Assembly: GCF_900182955.1 (NCBI RefSeq)
Contig: NZ_FXUL01000005.1
Span: 1 to 64,000 of the forward strand
Source: Noviherbaspirillum suwonense
GTDB lineage: Bacteria; Pseudomonadota; Gammaproteobacteria; Burkholderiales; Burkholderiaceae_D
DNA: 64,000 nt
Direction: 5' to 3'
Positions within the stretch are counted from its first letter, which is position 1, and each line of letters starts with the position of its first letter. Shown here piece by piece: positions 27,183-34,791 of the stretch. The translations under genes and the position numbers were made by a program. Under the pieces are notes generated by a model. The model did not search any database. It was not told the DNA's origin and saw only the letters and a list, made by a program, of their open reading frames with translations.

Positions 27183-28265
27183 CTACGCACGCGATGCGAT
27201 GCCTGCCAGCTGCCGGTTCCGCCGCACCTGCGCGAGCAGGCCGAGCATGCGCGTCCGCATGGCGATCCGCAGCTTTTCGATCGGCTGCGTCGCAAACCAC
27301 ACCACCAGCAGGGTGCCGCCGATCAGCAGGACCCTGCGTGGCCAGCCCGACGCATCCGCCGGACCCGCGTAGCTGAAAAACTGGATCAGCGGACGGTGCA
27401 GCAGGTAGAGCGGAAACGTGGTCGCGGATACGGTGGAGATCGTCGACTTCGCGGACGCGGGCAGCCGGGGCAGCGAACGGCTCAATCCATGCACGCCGAC
27501 CAGGTGCATGAAAAAGGCAAGGCCGTCGATATAGCGGCCGAGGATCTCCGCGCCCATGATCTGGAAGCGCAGCGCAGGCAGGGACCGAAGGAAAGGCGAG
27601 GCTGCGAGCAGCGCGAGGCCGGTAATCGCAAGCACCATGCAGAGCGGTGTGCCCAGCGTCCTCGACTTGCACAGCCGGTAGGCGAGCAAGCCCAGTCCCC
27701 ATACGGGAAACAGCGCCGCGATCACCGGGCCGCCCAGCAGCAGCAGGGCCGCAACCGCCAGCCATTTCAGGCGCTGTCTTCCATAAAAAATGACGCCGAA
27801 CAGCAGGTAGTAGAACGCCTCGTAGCTCAGCGACCAGAATGCGCCATTAATGCCCGGCACCAGGTTCAGCTTCCAGACTTCCTGCAGCATCAGGAACGAC
27901 GCAAGATAACGCAGCACGGGATGGTCGCCGGCGAACCAGGGCTGTCCGAGGTATAGCCCGGGCGCGGTTCGCACGCCGAACCAGTCCACGACGAATGTCA
28001 GCGCCAGCGCCGGCAGCACCACCGACCATAGCCGGGCGGCGCGGCTGACCAGGTAGTCGCCGGGCGCATGCTCCTTCACGTCGCTCACGTAGGCAATGAC
28101 CAGCCCTGACAGCACGAAGAAGATCACCACGCAGGTGTCGCCATAGGCGCCCAGCGGCCAGAGAAAGCCGGCAGTCCAGTTCAGGCCGGCAGCATGGCCC
28201 AGGAAGACCACCATCGCGGCGAGGAAACGGACCAGGTCCAGGTAGGCGGAAAAATTCGACGGCAT
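27183..28265 (-). CDS. Acyltransferase 3 family membrane protein (OafA/YrhL type)
   Basis: A 360-residue integral membrane O-acyltransferase with about ten hydrophobic helices. The N-terminal hallmark FSAYLDLVRFLAAMVVFLGH contains the conserved R and H near residues 13 and 24. NGAFWSLSYEAFYYLLFG (about 140) is the second family motif. It lacks the C-terminal SGNH hydrolase domain. It probably modifies a surface or cell-envelope glycan. No polysaccharide genes flank it, so the substrate is open. The lone operon ends at 27183 against the chemoreceptor upstream region. Confidence 0.85.
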   Translation of the reverse strand: MPSNFSAYLDLVRFLAAMVVFLGHAAGLNWTAGFLWPLGAYGDTCVVIFFVLSGLVIAYVSDVKEHAPGDYLVSRAARLWSVVLPALALTFVVDWFGVRTAPGLYLGQPWFAGDHPVLRYLASFLMLQEVWKLNLVPGINGAFWSLSYEAFYYLLFGVIFYGRQRLKWLAVAALLLLGGPVIAALFPVWGLGLLAYRLCKSRTLGTPLCMVLAITGLALLAASPFLRSLPALRFQIMGAEILGRYIDGLAFFMHLVGVHGLSRSLPRLPASAKSTISTVSATTFPLYLLHRPLIQFFSYAGPADASGWPRRVLLIGGTLLVVWFATQPIEKLRIAMRTRMLGLLAQVRRNRQLAGIASRA

Positions 28266-28441
28266 TGCTGAACGGCAGCATTCGCTGCTTTACATTGACA
28301 GGCTGGCGAGCATACGGACCGGCGAGATTGGGAAAACGGATATCGGCACGCTTGTTGATGATTTGCAGTGCCGCGCTGCCTGAACGGCTGCCGACGGCGC
28401 AACCGCCGGCCACCGGAAAGCCGGCATGCCGCAGGCCGGCG

Positions 28442-28633
28442 CTAGCCTTTCCGGCGCGGGTAGCCTTCGCGCGTGATGCGCTCCCAGACCGCGTCCTTTT
28501 CCTGCTGGGTCATGAATACCCAGTTCGCCACTTCGCCCACGGTACGTCCGCAGCCCCGGCAGATATCATCGAACAGGGTGGAACAGACGGCGACGCATGG
28601 GGTGTCAGGACGGTGTGGCGGGGGTTGTTGCAT
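28442..28633 (-). CDS. DUF1289 family cysteine-rich small protein
   Basis: A 63-residue protein of the DUF1289 family. Cysteines at 13, 17, 25 and 28 (TPCVAVCSTLFDDICRGCGR) are spaced as in the family and may bind an iron-sulfur cluster or zinc. The following VGEVANWVFMTQQEKDAVWE matches the usual second half. Function is unknown. The start (ATG 28633) lies 29 bp inside the histidine kinase gene upstream, so it is translated from the same message. Confidence 0.85.
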   Translation of the reverse strand: MQQPPPHRPDTPCVAVCSTLFDDICRGCGRTVGEVANWVFMTQQEKDAVWERITREGYPRRKG

Positions 28634-30467
28634 CGGGTTGGTCGCTGTGCGGGGAAGCCGCCATTGTACCGGTCCCGGAAAGCGGCAGGCGGACGGTGAA
28701 GGTGCTGCCCTGGTCCGGGCCGGGGCTGGCGGCGCTGACGTCGCCGGCATGCAGCACGACCAGCTGGCGAACCAGCGCCAGTCCGATGCCAAGGCCGCCC
28801 TGCGAACGGTCCAGCGCGCCGGCGCCCTGCACGAACACGTCGAACACACGCTCGACCAGTTCGGGCGGCATGCCTATCCCGGTGTCGCTGACGGTCAGCA
28901 CCGCGCTGTCGCCGAGGGCGCCGACGTCGACCGTGATGCTGCCGCCGGGCGGGGTGTATTTCAGCGCATTGCTGACCAGGTTGGAGATGACCTGCTCGAT
29001 GCGGGTCGGATCGGCGTCCACCCAGGCCGGCGTCGCCTGCAGCTGCAGCCGATGCTGGTCGATCCGCCCGGTGGTCTGCATGCTTTGCACGCAGTCCCGC
29101 ACCGCCTCGGCCAGGTCCAGCCGCTGGCGCACCAGCGCCACCTTGCCGTTCATCAGCCGGCCCAGGTCGAGCAGGTCGTCGACGATATGGGCCAGGTGCC
29201 GGCTCTGCCGCTTGATGATGTTGCGGGCGCGGGCGGCGATGTCGGCCGGCACCGCCGGATGCTCCATCAGCGCGATCGAGTTGCTGATCGCCGCCAGCGG
29301 ATTGCGCAGCTCGTGGCTCAGCATCGCCAGGAATTCATCCTTGGCCCGATTCTGGTTTTCCGCGAGCAGCCGCGCTTCCTGCTCGCTGGTGAACAGGCGC
29401 GCCCGCTCCTGCTCGACGACGCCGCGCGACTCCCGCTCCTGCTGCAGGATGCCGCCGGCCGCCACGAGCGCCGCATGCAGCCGGTCGAATTCGAGCACGC
29501 CCGACGCGAACTGCTGCGGCGCCTCGCCGCGGCCCAGCGCGGCGGCCGAGGTGACCGCGCTCTCGATGGACAGCGCCATGCGCCGGCTGAAGTACAGCGC
29601 CAGCGCCAGCGCGCAGATGATGGCCGCCATCAGGCCCATGGAGGCGACCATCACCGCGCGCCGCGCCGACGCCTCGATCACATCGACCGGAACGCCCACG
29701 GCGACGGTCCAGCCGGACAGGGCGGAACGCTTGAACGCATCGTAGACCCGGATGTTTTCGCGGGTGTCATGCTGCAGCACGCCCTCGGTCGCCGAGCGCG
29801 AGCTGTCGAACAATTCCTTGCGCACCGGCTTGCCGACCAGTTCGCTGGCGCGCTGGCTGCGCGCAATCGAGATGCCCTTGCGATCGAAAATGCCGATGAT
29901 GTAATTGGCCGGGACTTCATTGCGCCGCAGTGCGGCGTCGAGGTCGGCCGGCGAGAAGGCCTGGTTGAGCACATAGCGCTGGCGCCCGCCATCGAGGACC
30001 ACGGGCACCTCGATCGCCAGCACCTTGCCGCCGGCGACCGTACCGTCGAGCAGGTTGGAGACCCGCATGGCGCCGGTCCGCAGCACTTCGTGGCCGTATT
30101 CGGGATGTCCGCGCCGGGGCAACTCGGTGCCATAGGGAACCAGGGTATTGACCAGCTGCCGGCCGCTTTCGTCGAACAGCACGGTCCAGGATTTTCCACC
30201 CCTGTTGGCAAGGCTGGCACGCTCGTGGAATGCCTTGAAGTCGCCGTCGACCAGGCTGGTGGCCGTCGCCAGCACTTGCGCCCGCGCCTCGGCGATGCTG
30301 AGTTCCCGGTCCACGGCCAGCGTGGTCGCGCGCGCGGTTTCCTGCAGGCTGCGCAGTGCGGTTGCCCGCTCGGCCTGCATCAGCATGGACAGCGCGATGG
30401 CGGAGAACAGGATGATGGGCACCAGCACGGCCAGCGCCATGACAGCCAGGTAGGCGCGCGCTTTCAA
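28605..30467 (-). CDS. Membrane sensor histidine kinase with periplasmic dCache-like domain
   Basis: A 620-residue kinase from the TTG at 30467, which AGGGGA precedes by 7 nt. The frame is open to ATG 30620, but that adds an unlikely N-terminus ahead of the first membrane helix (AYLAVMALAVLVPIILFSAI). A periplasmic sensor spans about 40-265. A second helix follows (VMVASMGLMAAIICALALAL). HisKA has FLAMLSHELRNPLAAISNSI, then HATPase with NLVSNALKYTPPGG and GGLGIGLALVRQL. No receiver domain is present and no response regulator lies nearby, so it is an orphan kinase. It shares a message with the DUF1289 gene. Confidence 0.85.
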   Translation of the reverse strand: MKARAYLAVMALAVLVPIILFSAIALSMLMQAERATALRSLQETARATTLAVDRELSIAEARAQVLATATSLVDGDFKAFHERASLANRGGKSWTVLFDESGRQLVNTLVPYGTELPRRGHPEYGHEVLRTGAMRVSNLLDGTVAGGKVLAIEVPVVLDGGRQRYVLNQAFSPADLDAALRRNEVPANYIIGIFDRKGISIARSQRASELVGKPVRKELFDSSRSATEGVLQHDTRENIRVYDAFKRSALSGWTVAVGVPVDVIEASARRAVMVASMGLMAAIICALALALYFSRRMALSIESAVTSAAALGRGEAPQQFASGVLEFDRLHAALVAAGGILQQERESRGVVEQERARLFTSEQEARLLAENQNRAKDEFLAMLSHELRNPLAAISNSIALMEHPAVPADIAARARNIIKRQSRHLAHIVDDLLDLGRLMNGKVALVRQRLDLAEAVRDCVQSMQTTGRIDQHRLQLQATPAWVDADPTRIEQVISNLVSNALKYTPPGGSITVDVGALGDSAVLTVSDTGIGMPPELVERVFDVFVQGAGALDRSQGGLGIGLALVRQLVVLHAGDVSAASPGPDQGSTFTVRLPLSGTGTMAASPHSDQPDATTPATPS

Positions 30468-30622
30468 GGGCCGATCCCCTGCCCTGCCGCCCGCCTCCGG
30501 CGCTGTTCCATTGCCTCGTTTACGCCCGCTATCATTTCCTCGCCAACCGCTCCACAGACCGCAGGCGTCCTGGATGACGCGATGCAAGAATGGACAAGAT
30601 AATAGCCGGTTAGCACCCAAAC

Positions 30623-32053
30623 CTAAATCACATTTTCTTCAAGCAATTTTTTCGCGGTTTGTAATGCGGCCAGCATGGCCTGGAATGCCGCATCCTGCTC
30701 TTCGCGCCCGGGCAGCCGCAGCACGTACGAAGGATGCCAGGTCGGCACGACCAGGCGGCCGTCCACTTCCAGCACTTGCCCCTGCACCGCCGACAGCGCC
30801 AGGTCCCGCCTGCCGGTCACCGCACGCAACGCGGTGCTGCCCAGCGCCACGACGACTTTGGGCGCCACCGCGGCGAGTTCCTGCCGGAGCCACGGGTTGC
30901 AGGCGTCGACCTCGCGCTGCGCCGGCGTCTTGTGGATGCGGCGCTTGCCGCGCGGCTCCCACTTGAAATGCTTGACCGCGTTGGTCAGGTAGGCCGCGTC
31001 GCGGGCGATGCCGGCATCCTGCATCGCCCGGTCGAGCACCTTCCCGGCCGGCCCCGCGAACGGCACGCCGATCAGGTCCTCCTGGTCGCCCGGCTGCTCG
31101 CCGACCAGCATCAGCCCGGCGGTGGCCGGCCCGACGCCGGCCACCGCCTGCGTCGCATTGCGCCACAGATCGCACTGGCGGCACTGCGACAGCGCGCTCG
31201 GCAGCGCGCGCACCGGCATCGCCTGCGCCGCCTCCACCCGCACCTGCGTGCCCTGCCGGTCACCGACGCCCTTCGCCTGCCCGACGCGCCGCGCGCCGGC
31301 GCCGGCGGCGCTGATCAGGCCGGGAATGAGCCGGCCTTCCGGCAGGTTCTTCCAGTAGCGGACCGGCATGTGCATTTCCATCGCGCCGGCATTGAGCCGC
31401 GACGGGTTGTAGATGCTGCGGTAATAGGCCAGCCACAGCGCTTCGCCCTGGTCGTCGATGTCGACTTCGGCCGGCCTGCCGGCCGGCGCGGGACCGAAGC
31501 GCACCGTCTCGCCGTCGGACGCCGCGGTGCCGTCGGGCGTGACGATCAGCCAGCTGGCGCGGCCCATGCGCCTGGCGAAATGGCCGGCCGCGTCCGCCAG
31601 CACGTCATGCGCCGGCTCGAACCAGGCGATGAAGCGGGGGTCGCCGGCGGCCGGGTCGCGTTCCCGGAAACGCACGAACGCATGCATCTTGTGGGCTTCG
31701 CGCTTGACCGCCTTCGCCATCGCATGCAGCCGCGCGCCGTCCGGGTCGGCGGCGGACATCGCGGTGGCGTCGCCCTGCTGGCTGCGCCACAGGATGCGGT
31801 ACAGCAGCGCCCAGCGGTCCGGCGCGCGGAAGCAGGAAGCCGCTTCGAGCAGGGTCATCAGGCTTGATGAAATGCGCAGCGCCGCGCTGGGCGCGGCATC
31901 GATGCCGGCGACCGCGTCCGGCGCGTCGCCGAACAGGTCGGCCTCATGCTGCGCGGCCCAGTCCACTTCATGCGGGGCCGCGCCCAGCGTCAGCAGGCTG
32001 CGCGCCGCCTTGCGCCACTCGGCGAAGGTCGCGGCGGAAACCCGGTGGTTCAA
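30623..32053 (-). CDS. udgX: Fused DUF4130 (TIGR03915) and UdgX-type uracil-DNA-crosslinking protein
   Basis: A 476-residue repair protein. The N-terminal ~210 residues match the DUF4130 DNA-metabolism domain (FRAPDRWALLYRILWRSQQG, AMAKAVKREAHKMHAFVRFR). The C-terminal ~215 residues are a family-4-like uracil-DNA glycosylase fold: GEQPGDQED (about 315) and the UdgX-specific loop KRRIH (about 370), whose His in characterised UdgX forms a covalent bond with uracil-containing DNA. HPSYVLRLPG is the distal motif. Cys residues for an Fe-S cluster are present (SQCRQCDLW). TTG 32053 overlaps the radical SAM stop as TTGA, with AGGAAG just before it, so the genes are translationally coupled. Confidence 0.88.
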   Translation of the reverse strand: MNHRVSAATFAEWRKAARSLLTLGAAPHEVDWAAQHEADLFGDAPDAVAGIDAAPSAALRISSSLMTLLEAASCFRAPDRWALLYRILWRSQQGDATAMSAADPDGARLHAMAKAVKREAHKMHAFVRFRERDPAAGDPRFIAWFEPAHDVLADAAGHFARRMGRASWLIVTPDGTAASDGETVRFGPAPAGRPAEVDIDDQGEALWLAYYRSIYNPSRLNAGAMEMHMPVRYWKNLPEGRLIPGLISAAGAGARRVGQAKGVGDRQGTQVRVEAAQAMPVRALPSALSQCRQCDLWRNATQAVAGVGPATAGLMLVGEQPGDQEDLIGVPFAGPAGKVLDRAMQDAGIARDAAYLTNAVKHFKWEPRGKRRIHKTPAQREVDACNPWLRQELAAVAPKVVVALGSTALRAVTGRRDLALSAVQGQVLEVDGRLVVPTWHPSYVLRLPGREEQDAAFQAMLAALQTAKKLLEENVI

Positions 32054-33285
32054 GCCGCTTCCTGCAGCGCCGGGAACAGGCTCATCTGCTGCGGCGCCTC
32101 CGACATCATCCGCCGCAGCGATTCCGACGGAAGCGTGTCGCGCTGCGGCCGGTAATCCACGGTGACGATGAAGGGCTTGATCTTGTCCATGCTGCAGCGC
32201 AGCCGGGCCAGGTCGACATAGCGTATGCGCCGGCTGCGCCTGAGTTCGACGATGCGCTTGGCGTTGCGCACGCCGATGCCCGGCACCCTGGCGATCATCT
32301 GCGGCTCCGCCAGGTTCAGGTCGAGCGGAAACAGCTCGCGGTGCTGCAGCGCCCATGCGAGCTTGGGGTCGATGTCCAGCGCCAGGTTGCCGCCGCCCTC
32401 GGGCAGCAGCTCGCCGGCCTGGAAACCATAGCCGCGCATCAGGAAATCGGCCTGGTACAGCCGGTGCTCGCGCATCATCGGCGGCGGCCGCTGCGGCAGG
32501 CCGGTCGGGCTTTGCGGGATCGGGCTGAACGCCGAGTAGTAGACCCGGCGCAGCCGGTAGGCGCTGTACAGCGTCTGCGCGGTGCCGAGGATGGTGCTGT
32601 CGTCGGTCTGGTCGGCGCCGACGATCATCTGCGTGCTCTGCCCGGCCGGCGAGAAGGACGGCGCCCTCGGCTCCTCGGCCTTCTGGTCGATGCGCCGGCG
32701 GATCGCGCCCATCGCGAACTTGATGGTGTGCATGCTCTTTTCCGGCGCCAGCTTCTCGATGCCGGCGTCGGTCGGCAGCTCGATGTTGACGCTGAGCCGG
32801 TCGGCCCAGCGGCCGGCTTCCTCGATCAGTTCGGGCGCGGCGTCGGGAATGGTCTTCAAGTGGATATAGCCGCGGAACTGGTGCTTCTGGCGCAGCGTCT
32901 TCGCCACCAGGATCAGCTGCTCCATCGTGTAGTCCGACGACTGGATGATGCCGGAACTGAGGAACAGGCCGTCGATGTAATTGCGCAGGTAGAAGTCGAC
33001 CGTCAGCCGGATCACTTCTTCCGGCGTGAAGCGGGCGCGCGGCACGTCGCTGCTGCGGCGGTTCACGCAATACTGGCAGTCGTACAGGCAGAAGTTGGTC
33101 AGCAGGATTTTCAGCAGCGAGACGCAGCGGCCGTCCGGCGTATAGCTATGGCAGATGCCGACGCCGTTGGTCGCGCCCAGCCCGTCCTTCCCCTTCGACG
33201 ACCGGGTGGCGGCGCCGCTGCTGGCGCAGGAAGCATCGTATTTCGCTGCGTCGGCCAGAATCTCCAGCTTGTCGGTCAGTTCCAT
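32050..33285 (-). CDS. Putative DNA modification/repair radical SAM protein (TIGR03916)
   Basis: A 411-residue protein. The radical-SAM cluster motif is C66-x3-C70-x2-C73 (LTNFCLYDCQYCVNR). A central SAM barrel follows, with SSGIIQSSDYTMEQLILVAK and a C-terminal helix-hairpin-helix DNA-binding motif, RVPGIGVRNAKRIVELRRSR (about 325). Pairing with UdgX is the usual arrangement of this family, and its chemistry is uncharacterised. ATG 33285 is preceded by GGAAG; a GTG at 33297 lies inside the LexA box and is disfavoured. It heads the operon controlled by the site at 33297-33312. Confidence 0.9.
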   Translation of the reverse strand: MELTDKLEILADAAKYDASCASSGAATRSSKGKDGLGATNGVGICHSYTPDGRCVSLLKILLTNFCLYDCQYCVNRRSSDVPRARFTPEEVIRLTVDFYLRNYIDGLFLSSGIIQSSDYTMEQLILVAKTLRQKHQFRGYIHLKTIPDAAPELIEEAGRWADRLSVNIELPTDAGIEKLAPEKSMHTIKFAMGAIRRRIDQKAEEPRAPSFSPAGQSTQMIVGADQTDDSTILGTAQTLYSAYRLRRVYYSAFSPIPQSPTGLPQRPPPMMREHRLYQADFLMRGYGFQAGELLPEGGGNLALDIDPKLAWALQHRELFPLDLNLAEPQMIARVPGIGVRNAKRIVELRRSRRIRYVDLARLRCSMDKIKPFIVTVDYRPQRDTLPSESLRRMMSEAPQQMSLFPALQEAA

Positions 33286-33296
33286 GGCGTCTTCCA

Positions 33297-33312
33297 CTGT
33301 GTTTAATCACAG
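33297..33312 (-). promoter_or_regulatory. LexA (SOS) box
   Basis: A perfect CTGT-N8-ACAG match: CTGT at 33297-33300 and ACAG at 33309-33312, within the longer TACTGT...ACAGTG form read on the minus strand. It lies 11 bp upstream of the radical SAM ATG, an ideal position for repression of the radical SAM-udgX operon. It is the only such site noticed in the window by eye. Confidence 0.8.
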
Positions 33313-33490
33313 TATTTTACAGCAGTCAACGTCCTTCCATGCCGATCCCCGCAGTGTTTTTACATTCGGCGCGCAAATTAACAAGGCTCGCGGCAGCGCG
33401 TTGCGCGGCTAGCCTTTGCCGGCCTGCCATTCCTCACAAGGGAGCGGCCGGGCAAGCATGCCACCTGTCCAACCATGAAAGGAATGCATC

Positions 33491-34738
33491 ATGCCGGAAC
33501 CAGTCGCAAGCAGCCATCGTCCCGCCGCGCAGGTCACGTTACGCGGGCTCAGCGCCTCGGGGAAAACCCAGGCGAAAATAATCGCAGGCGAACTCGGCAT
33601 AGACGCTGCGAAGCAGCCGAGGTGCATCAACAAGGCCATGAAGCAGATGTCGCGGCCGCAGTTGCTCAGCGCCCTTGACCGCCAGGAACGCGCCATCCAC
33701 CAGCAGAAGCTCCACGACAGGCTGCTCATCGTCGCCCAGCGAAGCGAAGATGCAAGCCGGGCGGCAGGGAAACGGGAAGCGGCGGCCCAGCGGATCGCCG
33801 GCGCCACGGCGCGATCGCTGGAGCAGGCGGACCCGGAACTTGGCGTGGCTTTGATCGCAAGCCCGCGCAACCCGCGCATGCTGGTCACCCATGCGCCGGA
33901 AACGCCCGCCGACTGCCTGGTCCCGGCCTTCCATGATTTCCACCGCGCGAAGGATGCGGCCGACCGAACAGCCTATCGCATCGCGCGGGCGCAGACGTAT
34001 CTGGCCGAAATGCTGCTGGACCGGTTTCCGGAAAGCGAGGAAGTCCAGGTTGCGTTTTCGATCGATGGGAAAACGGTGATGGTGTCGGCCAATATCGATG
34101 CGCAGAACGCGGCGATCGGTCGTTTCTGCAGCGATAAAAATGCCGAAAGCCTGATTGCAGCGCTGACCGGCAGGCACGAGGCGGCACTGGCCGACCCGGC
34201 GAAAGTGGACCAGTCCGATCGCACCATCCGGCACGCGGCGAAGCTGCAGCGCCACTGGCCGACGCTGCTGGAGGCCGACGCCGCCATCCGCGTCCCGGAA
34301 CGGGTGAAAAAGCAGGATGGCAAACACGCGGAACTGCGCATCGCCGACGACCCGGCCTATTTCCTCGCAGGCGTCGCCCTGTTCCACCCGCCGACCGGCG
34401 TGCGCGAACCGTGCATCGCCTGCGCGATCGCGCTGCACGAGAAGACCGGGACGGCGCCGGCGCAAGCCACCGCGTTGTGGCTGACGCGTCCGACGCGCAA
34501 GGCACTCGGGCTGGTGGGGTCATCCGTCGAGGTGATGGGCGAACGCCTGTCCGGGGGCATACTCGTCCTCGCCGGAGAGCAGGTCCGCTTTGCCGAGAAA
34601 AGCCGCATCCGGGGCAATGCGCCCGACGGCTCGCCGCGGATCACCGCCAGTCATGCGGCGGACTCCGACAGCGACCTCGAGAGTCCCGGGCCGGCGACCC
34701 CCGTTGCGCGGAGCCCGGCATCGAAGCGGCGCGCCTGA
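33491..34738 (+). CDS. Uncharacterised protein with a deaminase-fold signature (HAE and PCxxC)
   Basis: A 415-residue orphan protein, no signal peptide or membrane helix. The N-terminal ~180 residues are helical (LSALDRQERAIHQQKLHDRL and similar). The C-terminal part has a beta-hairpin FSIDGKTVMVSANIDAQN (about 187-204), a helical insert, then GKHAELRI with H279 and E281, and REPCIACAIAL with C308 and C311. H-x-E and PCxxC about 28 residues apart is the zinc and proton-shuttle arrangement of the cytidine-deaminase superfamily. The hairpin ending in Asn fits its substrate strand. The tail is Ser/Pro-rich and disordered. ATG 33491 has AGGAA upstream. Function, nucleic-acid or nucleotide target and export are unknown. 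Confidence 0.7.
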   Translation: MPEPVASSHRPAAQVTLRGLSASGKTQAKIIAGELGIDAAKQPRCINKAMKQMSRPQLLSALDRQERAIHQQKLHDRLLIVAQRSEDASRAAGKREAAAQRIAGATARSLEQADPELGVALIASPRNPRMLVTHAPETPADCLVPAFHDFHRAKDAADRTAYRIARAQTYLAEMLLDRFPESEEVQVAFSIDGKTVMVSANIDAQNAAIGRFCSDKNAESLIAALTGRHEAALADPAKVDQSDRTIRHAAKLQRHWPTLLEADAAIRVPERVKKQDGKHAELRIADDPAYFLAGVALFHPPTGVREPCIACAIALHEKTGTAPAQATALWLTRPTRKALGLVGSSVEVMGERLSGGILVLAGEQVRFAEKSRIRGNAPDGSPRITASHAADSDSDLESPGPATPVARSPASKRRA

Positions 34739-34791
34739 TGCGGTGAACGCGCGGGATGCGACGCGACATGCGCCGCACCCGCGCCCTGCCC

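Noticed and set aside
28473-30602. 709-codon plus-strand frame opposite the sensor kinase
   Set aside because: Antisense shadow; composition of His/Arg/Gly repeats and no domain.
33330-33490. Type III secretion hrp_II box (TTCG-N16-TTCG) before the deaminase-like gene
   Set aside because: TTCG occurs at 33366 but the second TTCG is absent at the required spacing.
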